From assembly GCA_017961765.1 (NCBI GenBank), contig JAGCWQ010000101.1, positions 1 through 34,282 on the forward strand: a stretch of DNA of 34,282 bases. Direction: 5' to 3'. Position numbers and translations under genes: made by a program. Shown here in pieces: positions 8,031 to 16,297 of the stretch. The first letter of the stretch is position 1. Every line of letters begins with the position of its first letter. The notes below the pieces were generated by a model. The model was not told the DNA's origin and did not search any database. It was given only the letters and a program-made list of their open reading frames with translations. Origin of the DNA: Paludibacteraceae bacterium (GTDB lineage: Bacteria > Bacteroidota > Bacteroidia > Bacteroidales > Paludibacteraceae).

Positions 8031-9350
8031 ATGAAAAAAATTTTAATGTTGGAAGATGACATAACCTTCAGTGTTATGTTGAAGACATGGCTCAGCAAGC
8101 GAGGTTTTGCTGTCGATTGTGCCAGTACGGTGGCTGAGGCAAAGAAGATGGTGGATAGTTCGTATGATATTGTCCTTTCCGATTTGCGCCTTCCCGACGA
8201 GGATGGTATTTGTTTGTTGTCGTGGATGAAGGAGTCGGGCTATGATGTGCCGTTTGTCGTGATGACAAGCTATGCCGAGGTGCAGTCTGCCGTCAATAGT
8301 ATGAAATTGGGTGCGTTTGATTTTATTGCTAAGCCGATTAATCCGGACGAATTATATAATAAGATAAAAGAGGCCTTGGCGCAGAAGGAGGCTTCGCATC
8401 GTATTTCCAAGAAACGCTCGGTTCCTTTTGGGGATTATGTTCCGGGAAAGAGCGATGTGTCGCGCAAATTGCATGAATATATCCGTTTGGTGGCACCGAC
8501 GACCATGTCCGTTCTGCTCTCTGGTGAGAATGGTTCTGGAAAGGGTGTAGTGGCTCGTCAGATTCATATTGAGAGCGGACGTAGGAAGGATGTTTTCGTG
8601 GCCGTGGATTGTACTTCGTTGAGTAAGGATTCAGCGGCGGCCGAGCTTTTCGGTTGTGCCGATACGGACGCCTCTCTTCCGAAGGAGAAAAGATTGGGCT
8701 ATTTCCGTGTGGCAGATGGGGGAACGCTTTTCTTGGGAGGGGTGGAGAGCCTGCCTGAGAATGTTCTGCCGTTGCTGTCGCAGGTTTTGCGTGAGCGGTT
8801 GGTTCGCCCGGTCGGTACGGACGAATCGTTCCCAGTGGATGTCCGTTTGGTTGCCTCTACTTCGTTGGAGTCAGACGCCATCTCTTCCTTGGGCGAGCTT
8901 TACCATCAGATTAACGAATTTTCCATTGCTGTGCCTACCCTTCGGGAAAGGAAAGGGGACATCCTGCTTTATGCCGACTATTTCTTGGAGGAGGCGAACG
9001 AGGAATTGGGAAAGGAGATTGTGGGATTCGACAAGGAGACCATCGCCATTTTGTTGGATTATGCATGGCCTGGCAATCTGCGCCAGTTAAAGAATGTCGT
9101 CAACCGGGTGGCGTTGTTGGCAAAGTCGCAATTCATTTCCTCCTCGCTCTTGCCTGAGGAGTTGCTCCATGCGAAGAAGGTGGACGAAGATTCGGATGGT
9201 TGGGCTCTGCGTGATTCGAATTCGGAGAAGCGTAAGATTTTGAAGGCGTTGAAGGACTGCAACAACAATAAATCGCAAGCGGCTGCTCTTTTGCAGATCG
9301 ACCGTAAGACGCTCTATAACAAGATGCGGCAGTTGGGCATTTTTGAGTAA
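8031..9350 (+). CDS. NtrC-family response regulator with degenerate AAA+ ATPase centre
   Basis: 439 residues in three domains. The receiver (1-118) has acidic pocket E8-D9-D10, phospho-acceptor D51 in LSDLRLPD, T79 and K101. The AAA+ domain (about 135-375) keeps Walker A GENGSGKG (165-172), ELFG (205-208) and WPGNLRQL (346-353). The Fis-type helix-turn-helix is at about 398-437 (NNNKSQAAALLQIDRKTLYN). Normal enhancer-binding proteins need three further elements that are missing: the GAFTGA loop after ELFG reads CADTDASLP, Walker B GTLFLDE reads GTLFLGG (231-237), and the FRxDLxxR arginine fingers read SLGELYHQ (286-293). It is therefore probably a DNA-binding regulator that cannot hydrolyse ATP or remodel sigma-54. 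It is followed after 9 bp by its likely cognate kinase. Confidence 0.9.
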   Translation: MKKILMLEDDITFSVMLKTWLSKRGFAVDCASTVAEAKKMVDSSYDIVLSDLRLPDEDGICLLSWMKESGYDVPFVVMTSYAEVQSAVNSMKLGAFDFIAKPINPDELYNKIKEALAQKEASHRISKKRSVPFGDYVPGKSDVSRKLHEYIRLVAPTTMSVLLSGENGSGKGVVARQIHIESGRRKDVFVAVDCTSLSKDSAAAELFGCADTDASLPKEKRLGYFRVADGGTLFLGGVESLPENVLPLLSQVLRERLVRPVGTDESFPVDVRLVASTSLESDAISSLGELYHQINEFSIAVPTLRERKGDILLYADYFLEEANEELGKEIVGFDKETIAILLDYAWPGNLRQLKNVVNRVALLAKSQFISSSLLPEELLHAKKVDEDSDGWALRDSNSEKRKILKALKDCNNNKSQAAALLQIDRKTLYNKMRQLGIFE

Positions 9351-9359
9351 TAGCATTCG

Positions 9360-11882
9360 ATGGAGAAGAAAAACAATAGATTTGGTAATGGACTTCATTT
9401 CTTGAAGACGAAGGTGGTAGTCGGCTATTTGCTGATCTCTTTGGTGGCCGTCGTCTCCATGTTCTTTATCGTAAATAACATGCGTTCCCTTTCCTTGTTC
9501 GATACGAGCGGTGAGGTGACGAAGGAGAAGATGTTCGCTTTGAACGAGACCTATTACAATCTATATACCTCCGAATGTCTCATTGGCGAGGCTTTGGTTC
9601 TTCCTTCCAAGTATAAAGACTATGTTGCCATCTCCGATTCGATCAGCAAGCAGATTGAGGAGTTGAAGGAACTTTTCGTGGAACAGGAGCAGATTGAGTT
9701 GCTGGACACCTTGACGCTCTTGCTGAATCAAAAGCGGAATAATGTGCAAAGTCTGGTTTTGCTTTCGGCAAATTCCTCCATCGATGAACTCTATCGTCAA
9801 CATTTTCTGAAGACCATTGAGGAGAACGACTCTTTGCTTTGCAACCGTGTCGTGGAGCAGACGGTTACGGTGGTGAGCGATACGATTACCTATCAGCGTC
9901 CTTCTCAGAAAAAGAAATCTTTTTTCCGTCGAATATTCTCCTCTTCTGAGCCGGAAGATACGGTGGTGGAGGTGCGCTCTATGGAGTATTCGGTGACCGA
10001 TTCCTTGCTTTCTTCCTATAATCCGGCCGATACCATCAATAAGATTTTTGAATCCTTGAAATCTCAGGTCAGGGAGAAGAAATTGAACATCGATAAGTCG
10101 ATGATGGATAATATGGTTGAGATACAGAAGACCAACAAGGTTATTAACGTCAAGATGAACAAGATTATCCATCAGTTGCAAGAGGAGGACTGGAACAATG
10201 CGGTCTCCGCTTTCGACGGTCGTGAGGCCTCCCTCGGGAAGGTCATGAGCTATCTGCGCTATTTTATCGTGGTGGCAGTCTTGTTGCTCTTCATCTTGGT
10301 CATGGTGGTTTGGCGCGACATCAACATTTATAAGCAGTATAACAATCAGTTGAAGGTGGCTAACCAGCGGACGTTGAACTTGATGGACAGCCGTGAGAAG
10401 ATGATGTTGAGTGTGGCTCATGATATCAAGGCTCCGTTGGGTTCCATTATCGGATATATTGAATTGTTGGACAACAACAAGTTGAATGTCAAGCAGAGTT
10501 ACTATCTGGACAATATGAAGAGTTCGTCGGAGCATATCCTCCATTTGGTGACGGACATCTTGGATTTCAACCGTTTGGATGCAGGTGGGGTGGAGTTGAA
10601 TCCTCTCCCGTTCAATAGCCGTAGCCTCTTTGAGGATGTGGTGGCGACTTTTAGGCCGCAGGCGGAGAAGAAAAACCTCAACTTGGAGTTTAGTTTCACT
10701 TCCGATTCGGAACGAACCATGTTGGTGGGCGACCCTCTCCGTATCCGTCAAATCGTGCATAATTTGGTTTCTAATGCGGTGAAATTCACGCAGAAAGGAA
10801 AGGTCTCCTTGGCTGTCTCCTTGAATAAGGTGGACGAGAAGAATTGTTCTCTGTCGATTGTCGTCTCGGATACGGGTGTGGGAATCTCGCCGGAAAACCA
10901 AAAGACGATTTTCAAGGAGTATGTCCGCGTGGAAACAGACTCTTCGGTTCCTGTGGAGGGCTTTGGCTTGGGTCTCTCCATTCTGAAGAAATTGGTGGAC
11001 ATTCACAAAGGTTCTATTGCTTTGGAGAGCGAGTTGGGCAAGGGTTCAACCTTTAAGGTGACGCTGCCTTTGGCTTATTCGGACGAGATGGTTCTACCAA
11101 AGTCTCAGTTCCAAGAAAAGAAAGATTCTCCTCGTGTCTTGGTTATCGATGATGACCCTTCGCAGTTGACGATGATTTCGGAACAATTGAAGAGCCGTGG
11201 CTTGACTTGTACTGCTTGTGAGGATCCTTATTCGGCTTTGGATGTGATTGAGAAGAATTCGTTCGACATCATCCTCTCTGATATTCAGATGCCTGGATTC
11301 AATGGCTTTGAGATAGTGAAACGTGTCAGGTCTGGTAATTTCCCGAATGCGAAGACAATCCCTGTGATTGCTTTGTCGGCAAGGGCGGACATCTCCTTGT
11401 CGAAGTTCAGAAAGCATGGTTTCACCTCTTTCTTGAACAAACCATTTACGTGCGACCAGTTGGTGAACGAGATTGCCAAGCATTTGGATCTGTCGGGACA
11501 GAGTCTGGCTAGTAGTGCTCCGAGTTCCCCAGTTCCATCATCTTCAGGCTTCCGTAACATCCTCGCTTATGCGGGAGGAGACGTGAAGGCGGAGTTTGAA
11601 ATCCTCTCTTCTTTCTTGACGGAGACTCAAAAGAATGTGATTGAGTTGGACCGACTCCAAACTAGTGGAGAGGTGCATGCTGCGGGTCGATTGGCGCATA
11701 AGATGTTGGCTATCTTTAAGTTGGTCGCAGATACTTCGTTGGTCAATTGGCTTACCGAACTGGAAAAGGAGAAGTCGGGTGTCTTGGCTGATAGAAAAAG
11801 GTTTGATGAGAATAGACGGAAGATCGACCTATTGGTGAAGGAGGGCATGAAAGAGTTGGCTCGCATCCGGAAGATGTTGTAG
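9360..11882 (+). CDS. Hybrid sensor histidine kinase with REC and Hpt domains
   Basis: An 840-residue membrane kinase. Transmembrane segments lie at about 19-38 and 301-318 and enclose a helical, probably periplasmic, sensor region of about 260 residues. That region contains a surprisingly basic patch (KKKSFFRRIF, about 184-193). HisKA carries the phospho-acceptor His354 (SVAHDIKAPLGS). HATPase_c has the N box (HNLVSNAVKF, N472), G1 DTGVGI (504-509) and GFGLGLS (534-540). A receiver follows with D641 (LSDIQMPG), T667 and K694, and the C-terminus is an Hpt-like helical domain with His780 in RLAHKM. This gives a His354-Asp641-His780 relay whose natural final acceptor is Asp51 of the regulator encoded just upstream. 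The signal sensed is unknown. Confidence 0.9.
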   Translation: MEKKNNRFGNGLHFLKTKVVVGYLLISLVAVVSMFFIVNNMRSLSLFDTSGEVTKEKMFALNETYYNLYTSECLIGEALVLPSKYKDYVAISDSISKQIEELKELFVEQEQIELLDTLTLLLNQKRNNVQSLVLLSANSSIDELYRQHFLKTIEENDSLLCNRVVEQTVTVVSDTITYQRPSQKKKSFFRRIFSSSEPEDTVVEVRSMEYSVTDSLLSSYNPADTINKIFESLKSQVREKKLNIDKSMMDNMVEIQKTNKVINVKMNKIIHQLQEEDWNNAVSAFDGREASLGKVMSYLRYFIVVAVLLLFILVMVVWRDINIYKQYNNQLKVANQRTLNLMDSREKMMLSVAHDIKAPLGSIIGYIELLDNNKLNVKQSYYLDNMKSSSEHILHLVTDILDFNRLDAGGVELNPLPFNSRSLFEDVVATFRPQAEKKNLNLEFSFTSDSERTMLVGDPLRIRQIVHNLVSNAVKFTQKGKVSLAVSLNKVDEKNCSLSIVVSDTGVGISPENQKTIFKEYVRVETDSSVPVEGFGLGLSILKKLVDIHKGSIALESELGKGSTFKVTLPLAYSDEMVLPKSQFQEKKDSPRVLVIDDDPSQLTMISEQLKSRGLTCTACEDPYSALDVIEKNSFDIILSDIQMPGFNGFEIVKRVRSGNFPNAKTIPVIALSARADISLSKFRKHGFTSFLNKPFTCDQLVNEIAKHLDLSGQSLASSAPSSPVPSSSGFRNILAYAGGDVKAEFEILSSFLTETQKNVIELDRLQTSGEVHAAGRLAHKMLAIFKLVADTSLVNWLTELEKEKSGVLADRKRFDENRRKIDLLVKEGMKELARIRKML

Positions 11883-11919
11883 GCTTAGGCTAGTAGGGGC
11901 ATCGTTAACGTATTTGTCT

Positions 11920-12930
11920 CTATTTTTCCTTTTGCGTTATGAAATTTGTCATCTCTTCGAACGAGGAGAGGGTTGTCTCTTCTCCTTTTTCTCCCTTGTA
12001 CAGAATTTGGTTTTTGTCCATAAGATGGATTTGTATGTGGCCTTGAGGGGTTGAGGCTTGACCGAATCCTAAGCGATTGATTGCGTTTACTCCCCAATGA
12101 AGGAGACTATCTTCTGAGGCCGTCACGAAAATTTCTTTCTGAAAGTTTATGGAAGGGGAGAAGGAGCCCCGTTGTTTGTCGAATTGTACATTTTTCCCTT
12201 CAAAAAGTTTATCCATTTGGAGGTTGAGTACCAGATCTTCGGGGGTTCCGCAGGTTAGGCCTTGTTGGGTAAGTAGCCAAATCTGGTCGGATAAGACGAG
12301 GGCTTGCTCGATGTCGTGCGTTGAAAGCAGGATGGCACGGTTCTCTTCCTTGGCTATCTCGTGTAGCAGTTGGGTGATTTCGATGCGGCTTGCTGCGTCA
12401 AGGAATGCGGTGGGTTCGTCCAAAAGGATGAGGGGACATTCTTGTACCAACGTTTTGGCAATCATGGCTTTTTGTCGCTCTCCGTCCGATAGCTCCGCCA
12501 TGTAGGAGCCTTTCTTTGAGGATAACCCCACGGCTTGGATGGACGATTCGATTCTCTCTTTGTCCTGTTTGCTGAGTCGTCCGAAGAATCCTGTATGGGG
12601 CTGGCGACCTAAGGCGACCAACTCATTCACGGTCAGACCTCCTGTTTGTGTCTTGTCTGTCAGAATGATGCCGATGGTGCGGGATAGTTCCTTTTCGTTG
12701 TATGAACTTAACTCTTTCCCCGATAGGGTGATGGAACCTGACAATAGGGGCTGGAGATGGGAGATGGTTCTCATCAGGGTCGATTTGCCTGCCCCGTTGG
12801 GTCCTAATAGACTGGTCAGTTCCCCGCACTTTAGGGTGAAATCCAGATTCTCATGGATGGGGGTGGAAACTCCTTTGTAGCGGTAACCGATGCTGAGGTG
12901 TTGGGCGGAAACTATGATCTCTTTTTCCAT
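11920..12930 (-). CDS. btuD: Vitamin B12 ABC transporter ATPase BtuD, with C-terminal extension
   Basis: 336 residues, starting at the ATG at 12930-12928 that overlaps the btuC stop codon; the open frame continues upstream but only antisense or out of phase to btuC. Residues 1-240 are a FecE/BtuD-type ATPase: Walker A GPNGAGKST (43-51), signature ELSDGERQK (146-154), Walker B LILLDEPTAFLD (167-178) and H-loop STHD (203-206). It drives import through BtuC. Residues about 245-336 form an extra domain beyond the usual length of about 250, with no motif recognised. B12 rather than iron or heme is inferred from the riboswitch and the btuB gene of the same operon. The gene converges on the kinase gene with 37 bp between them. 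Confidence 0.88.
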   Translation of the reverse strand: MEKEIIVSAQHLSIGYRYKGVSTPIHENLDFTLKCGELTSLLGPNGAGKSTLMRTISHLQPLLSGSITLSGKELSSYNEKELSRTIGIILTDKTQTGGLTVNELVALGRQPHTGFFGRLSKQDKERIESSIQAVGLSSKKGSYMAELSDGERQKAMIAKTLVQECPLILLDEPTAFLDAASRIEITQLLHEIAKEENRAILLSTHDIEQALVLSDQIWLLTQQGLTCGTPEDLVLNLQMDKLFEGKNVQFDKQRGSFSPSINFQKEIFVTASEDSLLHWGVNAINRLGFGQASTPQGHIQIHLMDKNQILYKGEKGEETTLSSFEEMTNFITQKEK

Positions 12931-13979
12931 CAGTTGAAATATTGGATTTTGTGTTGATGAACGAGTACGTATATGATGATGGGTGCTCCGATGATCGGGG
13001 TGACGGCATTCAACGGTATGATGCCATTTTCGCCAGGAAGGGAGCAGGCAAGGTTGCAGAGCAAGGCAACGGAGGCTCCCGTCAGGATGGTGAACGGCAG
13101 GAGTGTATTGTGGTTGGAGGTGCCTAAAAGAAGCCGTGCGATGTGTGGAACGGCCAACCCGATGAAGGAGATGGGACCGCAGAAGGCGGTGGTGCTGGCG
13201 GAGAGCAATCCGACTGTTGCCAGTAGAAGGTTGCGAGACCGTTTGATGTGGATGCCTAGGTTTTGGGCATACCGTTCTCCTAAGAGAAGGGCGTTTAATG
13301 GTTTGATGAGCAGCAGTGAAGCGATGAGTCCGATGAGAATGCTGCCTGAGAAGTAGGGCATCTGGGAGAGCGACACGCCACTGAATGAACCCAATCCCCA
13401 AATCATGTAGGAATAGACACCCTCTGTCGTCGCAAAAAAGTTGAGCAGGGAGATGGCGGACGAAGCAATGTAACCGACCATGATGCCGATGATGAGCAGG
13501 GTTAACGTCCCTTTGACGATGGAGGAGAAGAGCAGGATGATGACCATCACGCAGAGTGCCCCTAGAATGGCTCCGATTAGGACGGCAAGGAATCCCGAGA
13601 AGGTGAGGCTGCCCACGCCGATGGAGCCTCCCATGAGTAGCATGACCAAGGCCACGCCGAGACTGGCTCCTGTGTTGATGCCTAAGATGGAGGGACCTGC
13701 CAACGGATTGTTGAAGGTGGTCTGCAACAGTAGCCCCGAGACGGATAGTGCCGCTCCGCTTAGAAGGGCGGTCAGGGCTTGTGGCAAGCGTGATTCGAGG
13801 ATGATGAACCGCCAACTCTCTTTTGCCGTTTCGTCGCCCATCAGGATGTGGAATGTCTCTTGGCAGGGGATCGACAGCGACCCGAAGAAGAGGTTGCAGG
13901 CAAAGAGCAGGAGCAGGACGGCTCCCATGCCGATGGCGTAGTAGCGGTTTCGATGTTCTTTCATATTCCTGTCTGTCAT
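12930..13979 (-). CDS. btuC: Vitamin B12 ABC transporter permease BtuC (FecCD family)
   Basis: A 349-residue integral membrane protein with about ten hydrophobic segments, starting after a short basic N-terminus (ILLDR-type charges, MTDRNMKEHRNR). FecCD family hallmarks include the LSGAALSVSGLLLQ segment (about 87-100), NPLAGPSILGINTGASLG (about 106-123) and GPISFIGLAVPHIAR (about 268-282). It forms the channel through which cobalamin enters the cytoplasm. The gene overlaps btuF by 4 bp and btuD by 1 bp, so the three are translationally coupled. Confidence 0.92.
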   Translation of the reverse strand: MTDRNMKEHRNRYYAIGMGAVLLLLFACNLFFGSLSIPCQETFHILMGDETAKESWRFIILESRLPQALTALLSGAALSVSGLLLQTTFNNPLAGPSILGINTGASLGVALVMLLMGGSIGVGSLTFSGFLAVLIGAILGALCVMVIILLFSSIVKGTLTLLIIGIMVGYIASSAISLLNFFATTEGVYSYMIWGLGSFSGVSLSQMPYFSGSILIGLIASLLLIKPLNALLLGERYAQNLGIHIKRSRNLLLATVGLLSASTTAFCGPISFIGLAVPHIARLLLGTSNHNTLLPFTILTGASVALLCNLACSLPGENGIIPLNAVTPIIGAPIIIYVLVHQHKIQYFN

Positions 13980-15094
13980 TCTACCAATCGTTTGTAGTAG
14001 TGTAAATTATCCTCCTTTTTCTGGTGGATTATCTGGTATAGGTCGATCAGAAGCCGTTCTGGATGAAACGGAATCTCGTCGAAGTAGGGCGTTTTGCTGG
14101 TGTTGCAAGCATAGATTTCCCTCTCTTGGAAGGATTTGAATTGGTAATAGAACTTCATCTCCGTATAGTTCATATCTTCCTTTCCGTTGTAGAGGAAAAG
14201 CCAAAGGTCGGCGTTGAATCCTTTTTCGTAAACGGTTTCGAAGGAGTAGGGGATGGCGCCTGAATTGGTTGTTTCGGAAAAGAGGTATTGAGCTCCTGCT
14301 GTTTTGAATAGCTTGGCCATATAGCTGTTGCCTCCTGGCACATACCAAGTGTCTCCGTATCGGAGCCCGTAAAGAAGGGTGGGGTGTCGGCTAGTCGTGT
14401 CAGCCAAAACTTGGGCTTGGATTTGCTCGAACGCTTTTTCTACTTCGAGGAAGATGGAATCGGCCTTCTCTGTTTTTCCAAAGAGCATTCCGTAGATGCG
14501 GATCCATTCGGAACGTCCCAACGCTTCGGTCTCCATATAGTCGGCGCATTCAAAGACGGGCAATCCGAATTTGTCCAAATCGCCATGGCCGCCACTGTTC
14601 TCGAATGGGGAAAGGAAGATGCCGTCTGGATTGAGGTCTATTATTTTCTCCTTGTTAGGTCCCATGCTGTTGCCTAAATCGATGATAGTCCCGTTCTTGC
14701 AACCCTCTATGATGGCTTCTTGTTGCATGAAGTCCAGGTCGCAGATGCCTGCAATGGATGAAACTGCATCCAATTCTTGGAGCAGTGTGCAGTGGACGGT
14801 GGTATAGACGACCGCTTTCTCCAAAGGTGTGCGGAGGATGATTCCTTCGGGGAGGTCGGCGGGCGTAGGCTTTGATTTGTCAACCAGCAGATAGGTCTGC
14901 AGCAGACTGGCCGTATCCCAAGGATTTTTGATCTCTAATTTTTTGTAATCGCCAAAATCCCAAAGTTTTACAAGCTTTGCATATTGGAACGGTATTGGAG
15001 TCCCTTGCTTTGATTGATCCTCCTTCTTGTTGTGGCAACTGCAGGATAGGAGCGTGATCAACACGAGGAGCAGCACGTCTATTGTTCGTCTCAT
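13976..15094 (-). CDS. btuF: Vitamin B12-binding lipoprotein BtuF-like
   Basis: A 372-residue periplasmic-binding protein of the BtuF/FepB (cluster A-II) type. The N-terminus is a lipoprotein signal ending LLSCSC, with lipidation most likely at Cys18. Family features include AVVYTTVHCTLLQELDAVSSI (about 92-112; first-lobe entry), GIFLSPFENSGG (second strand and loop) and YMAKLFKTAGAQYLF in the C-terminal lobe. It would hand cobalamin from the outer-membrane receptor to BtuCD. The C-terminal YACNTSKTPYFDEIPFHPER pattern is typical of Bacteroidales members. It overlaps btuC by 4 bp, and a terminator-like hairpin lies just upstream. Confidence 0.85.
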   Translation of the reverse strand: MRRTIDVLLLVLITLLSCSCHNKKEDQSKQGTPIPFQYAKLVKLWDFGDYKKLEIKNPWDTASLLQTYLLVDKSKPTPADLPEGIILRTPLEKAVVYTTVHCTLLQELDAVSSIAGICDLDFMQQEAIIEGCKNGTIIDLGNSMGPNKEKIIDLNPDGIFLSPFENSGGHGDLDKFGLPVFECADYMETEALGRSEWIRIYGMLFGKTEKADSIFLEVEKAFEQIQAQVLADTTSRHPTLLYGLRYGDTWYVPGGNSYMAKLFKTAGAQYLFSETTNSGAIPYSFETVYEKGFNADLWLFLYNGKEDMNYTEMKFYYQFKSFQEREIYACNTSKTPYFDEIPFHPERLLIDLYQIIHQKKEDNLHYYKRLVE

Positions 15095-15128
15095 CAGCTA
15101 TTCGTTTTTTTTGTAAAAGAATAAAAGA

Positions 15129-15156
15129 GAAGGGTATTCCCGAAGCAATACCCTTC
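15129..15156 (-). terminator. Intra-operon terminator-like hairpin between btuG and btuF
   Basis: Read on the minus strand, GAAGGGTATT pairs perfectly with AATACCCTTC around the loop GCTTCGGG, and is followed by TCTTTTATTC and a later run of T. It lies in the gap of about 100 bp between the btuG-like and btuF genes. It may terminate part of the transcripts or protect the upstream message, lowering btuFCD expression relative to btuB and btuG. Confidence 0.7.
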
Positions 15157-15198
15157 CATTTGTCAAATTTACAAAATTAGTTTAAAGAAGCTTCCATT

Positions 15199-16278
15199 TT
15201 AGAAAGCGATTCCGATAGGGCCTACGCCAACATTGTATTTTGCCTTGAATGTTCCGTTTGCACTGTATTCAAATACAAAGCCGTCGCTAGTGTAGTTGTA
15301 TCCGTCATAGGAACCGATGTAGATCTCTCCGCTTTGAGGATTTACATTCATACCACATGGGTTGGATGGCAACTCTTCGCCACTGATGTAGTTCGCTTTT
15401 TCTACAGTTCCGTTAGTGGTGTTGTAGCTGACGAAATCAATAGTCTCAGCACCATAAGGAGCGTTGATGGTGTAAAGCGTATTCTCGTAGCAAGCCATGA
15501 GCGTACCTTCTCCTATCTTTGATACCTTGTCATTCTTGTCGATCTTTTGGATGGTAGCAGGAATGGTGCCGTAGTCACCGATGGAGATGACGAACACGTT
15601 GCCGTCTTTGTCTGAAGCTAATTTGCATGGATTTACGATGACTTCGATTTTTGAGAGTTCCTTGAATTCCTTGAGGTCAATTTTTGAAACGCTCTTACCG
15701 TTTTCATAGGCGTTGCCGTAGTTCAAACCGTCGGAGTTGGCTACGTAGAGGTAGCCGTTGGCGATGGTCATCTCCTCTGGGTTCGGACCTACTGCGATAG
15801 AGTCTTCGATGGCGAGGGATGCCGTATCGATTTTTGCTACATAACCGTCGTAGAGGGAGACGTAGATCTTACCACCGTAAGCAAGGATGTCGCGAGGTGA
15901 ACCAGGCTTGCCTGCTGCAGGTTGGATGGACTTTACGCTTTTTAGTGTCTTCCTATCGATTACTTCGATGGTGTTGGAACCTGAAACGGCAATGTAGATT
16001 CTGTTTCCGTAGCGGACTGCGTCTTGGCCCGTATCACCCAATTGTCTGCCCGTTGCGTTTACGAAGCAGTTGTTGTACACTTTGTTGGAGTCGAGGTCGA
16101 TGATGGAAATGGACGCATCGTTCGCACCCATAGAACCAGAGTTGACTACGAAAACCGAGTTGATTTTCTCTTCTGGGGCATTGTTGGGTTCGTCGTCGTC
16201 ATCGTCTGAGCAGGCTGTCAGCGATAGAGCTCCCATCATGAGGAGAGCAATCGTTCTAAATGATCTTTTAATTTCCAT
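15199..16278 (-). CDS. btuG: Surface lipoprotein with beta-propeller, BtuG-like
   Basis: A 359-residue lipoprotein. The signal peptide ends LSLTAC with Cys23, and the residues directly after it are SDDDDDE; Ser plus acidic residues after the lipid cysteine is the surface-export signal described for Bacteroidota. The mature part is a YncE/DUF5074-type beta-propeller with repeating units such as ASISIIDLDSNKVYN, NTIEVIDRKTLK, GYVAKIDTASLA and KSVSKIDLKEFK. In Bacteroides, BtuG is a propeller lipoprotein that captures B12 on the cell surface and passes it to BtuB; the position directly downstream of the receptor and below a cobalamin riboswitch fits that role. B12 binding itself cannot be read from the sequence. 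Confidence 0.82.
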   Translation of the reverse strand: MEIKRSFRTIALLMMGALSLTACSDDDDDEPNNAPEEKINSVFVVNSGSMGANDASISIIDLDSNKVYNNCFVNATGRQLGDTGQDAVRYGNRIYIAVSGSNTIEVIDRKTLKSVKSIQPAAGKPGSPRDILAYGGKIYVSLYDGYVAKIDTASLAIEDSIAVGPNPEEMTIANGYLYVANSDGLNYGNAYENGKSVSKIDLKEFKELSKIEVIVNPCKLASDKDGNVFVISIGDYGTIPATIQKIDKNDKVSKIGEGTLMACYENTLYTINAPYGAETIDFVSYNTTNGTVEKANYISGEELPSNPCGMNVNPQSGEIYIGSYDGYNYTSDGFVFEYSANGTFKAKYNVGVGPIGIAF

Positions 16279-16297
16279 TGTTTATAAATTTAATTGG

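Noticed and set aside
9561-11006. A 481-codon open frame on the minus strand, antisense to the hybrid kinase
   Set aside because: The translation is His-, Leu- and Arg-rich with no family motifs, while the plus strand encodes a kinase with all expected motifs. It is a shadow of biased codon use.
12931-13815. Upstream extension of the btuD frame, which would give a 631-residue protein
   Set aside because: The extra residues lie out of phase over btuC, are rich in His, Arg and Ser without domain character, and a proper ATG overlaps the btuC stop codon.
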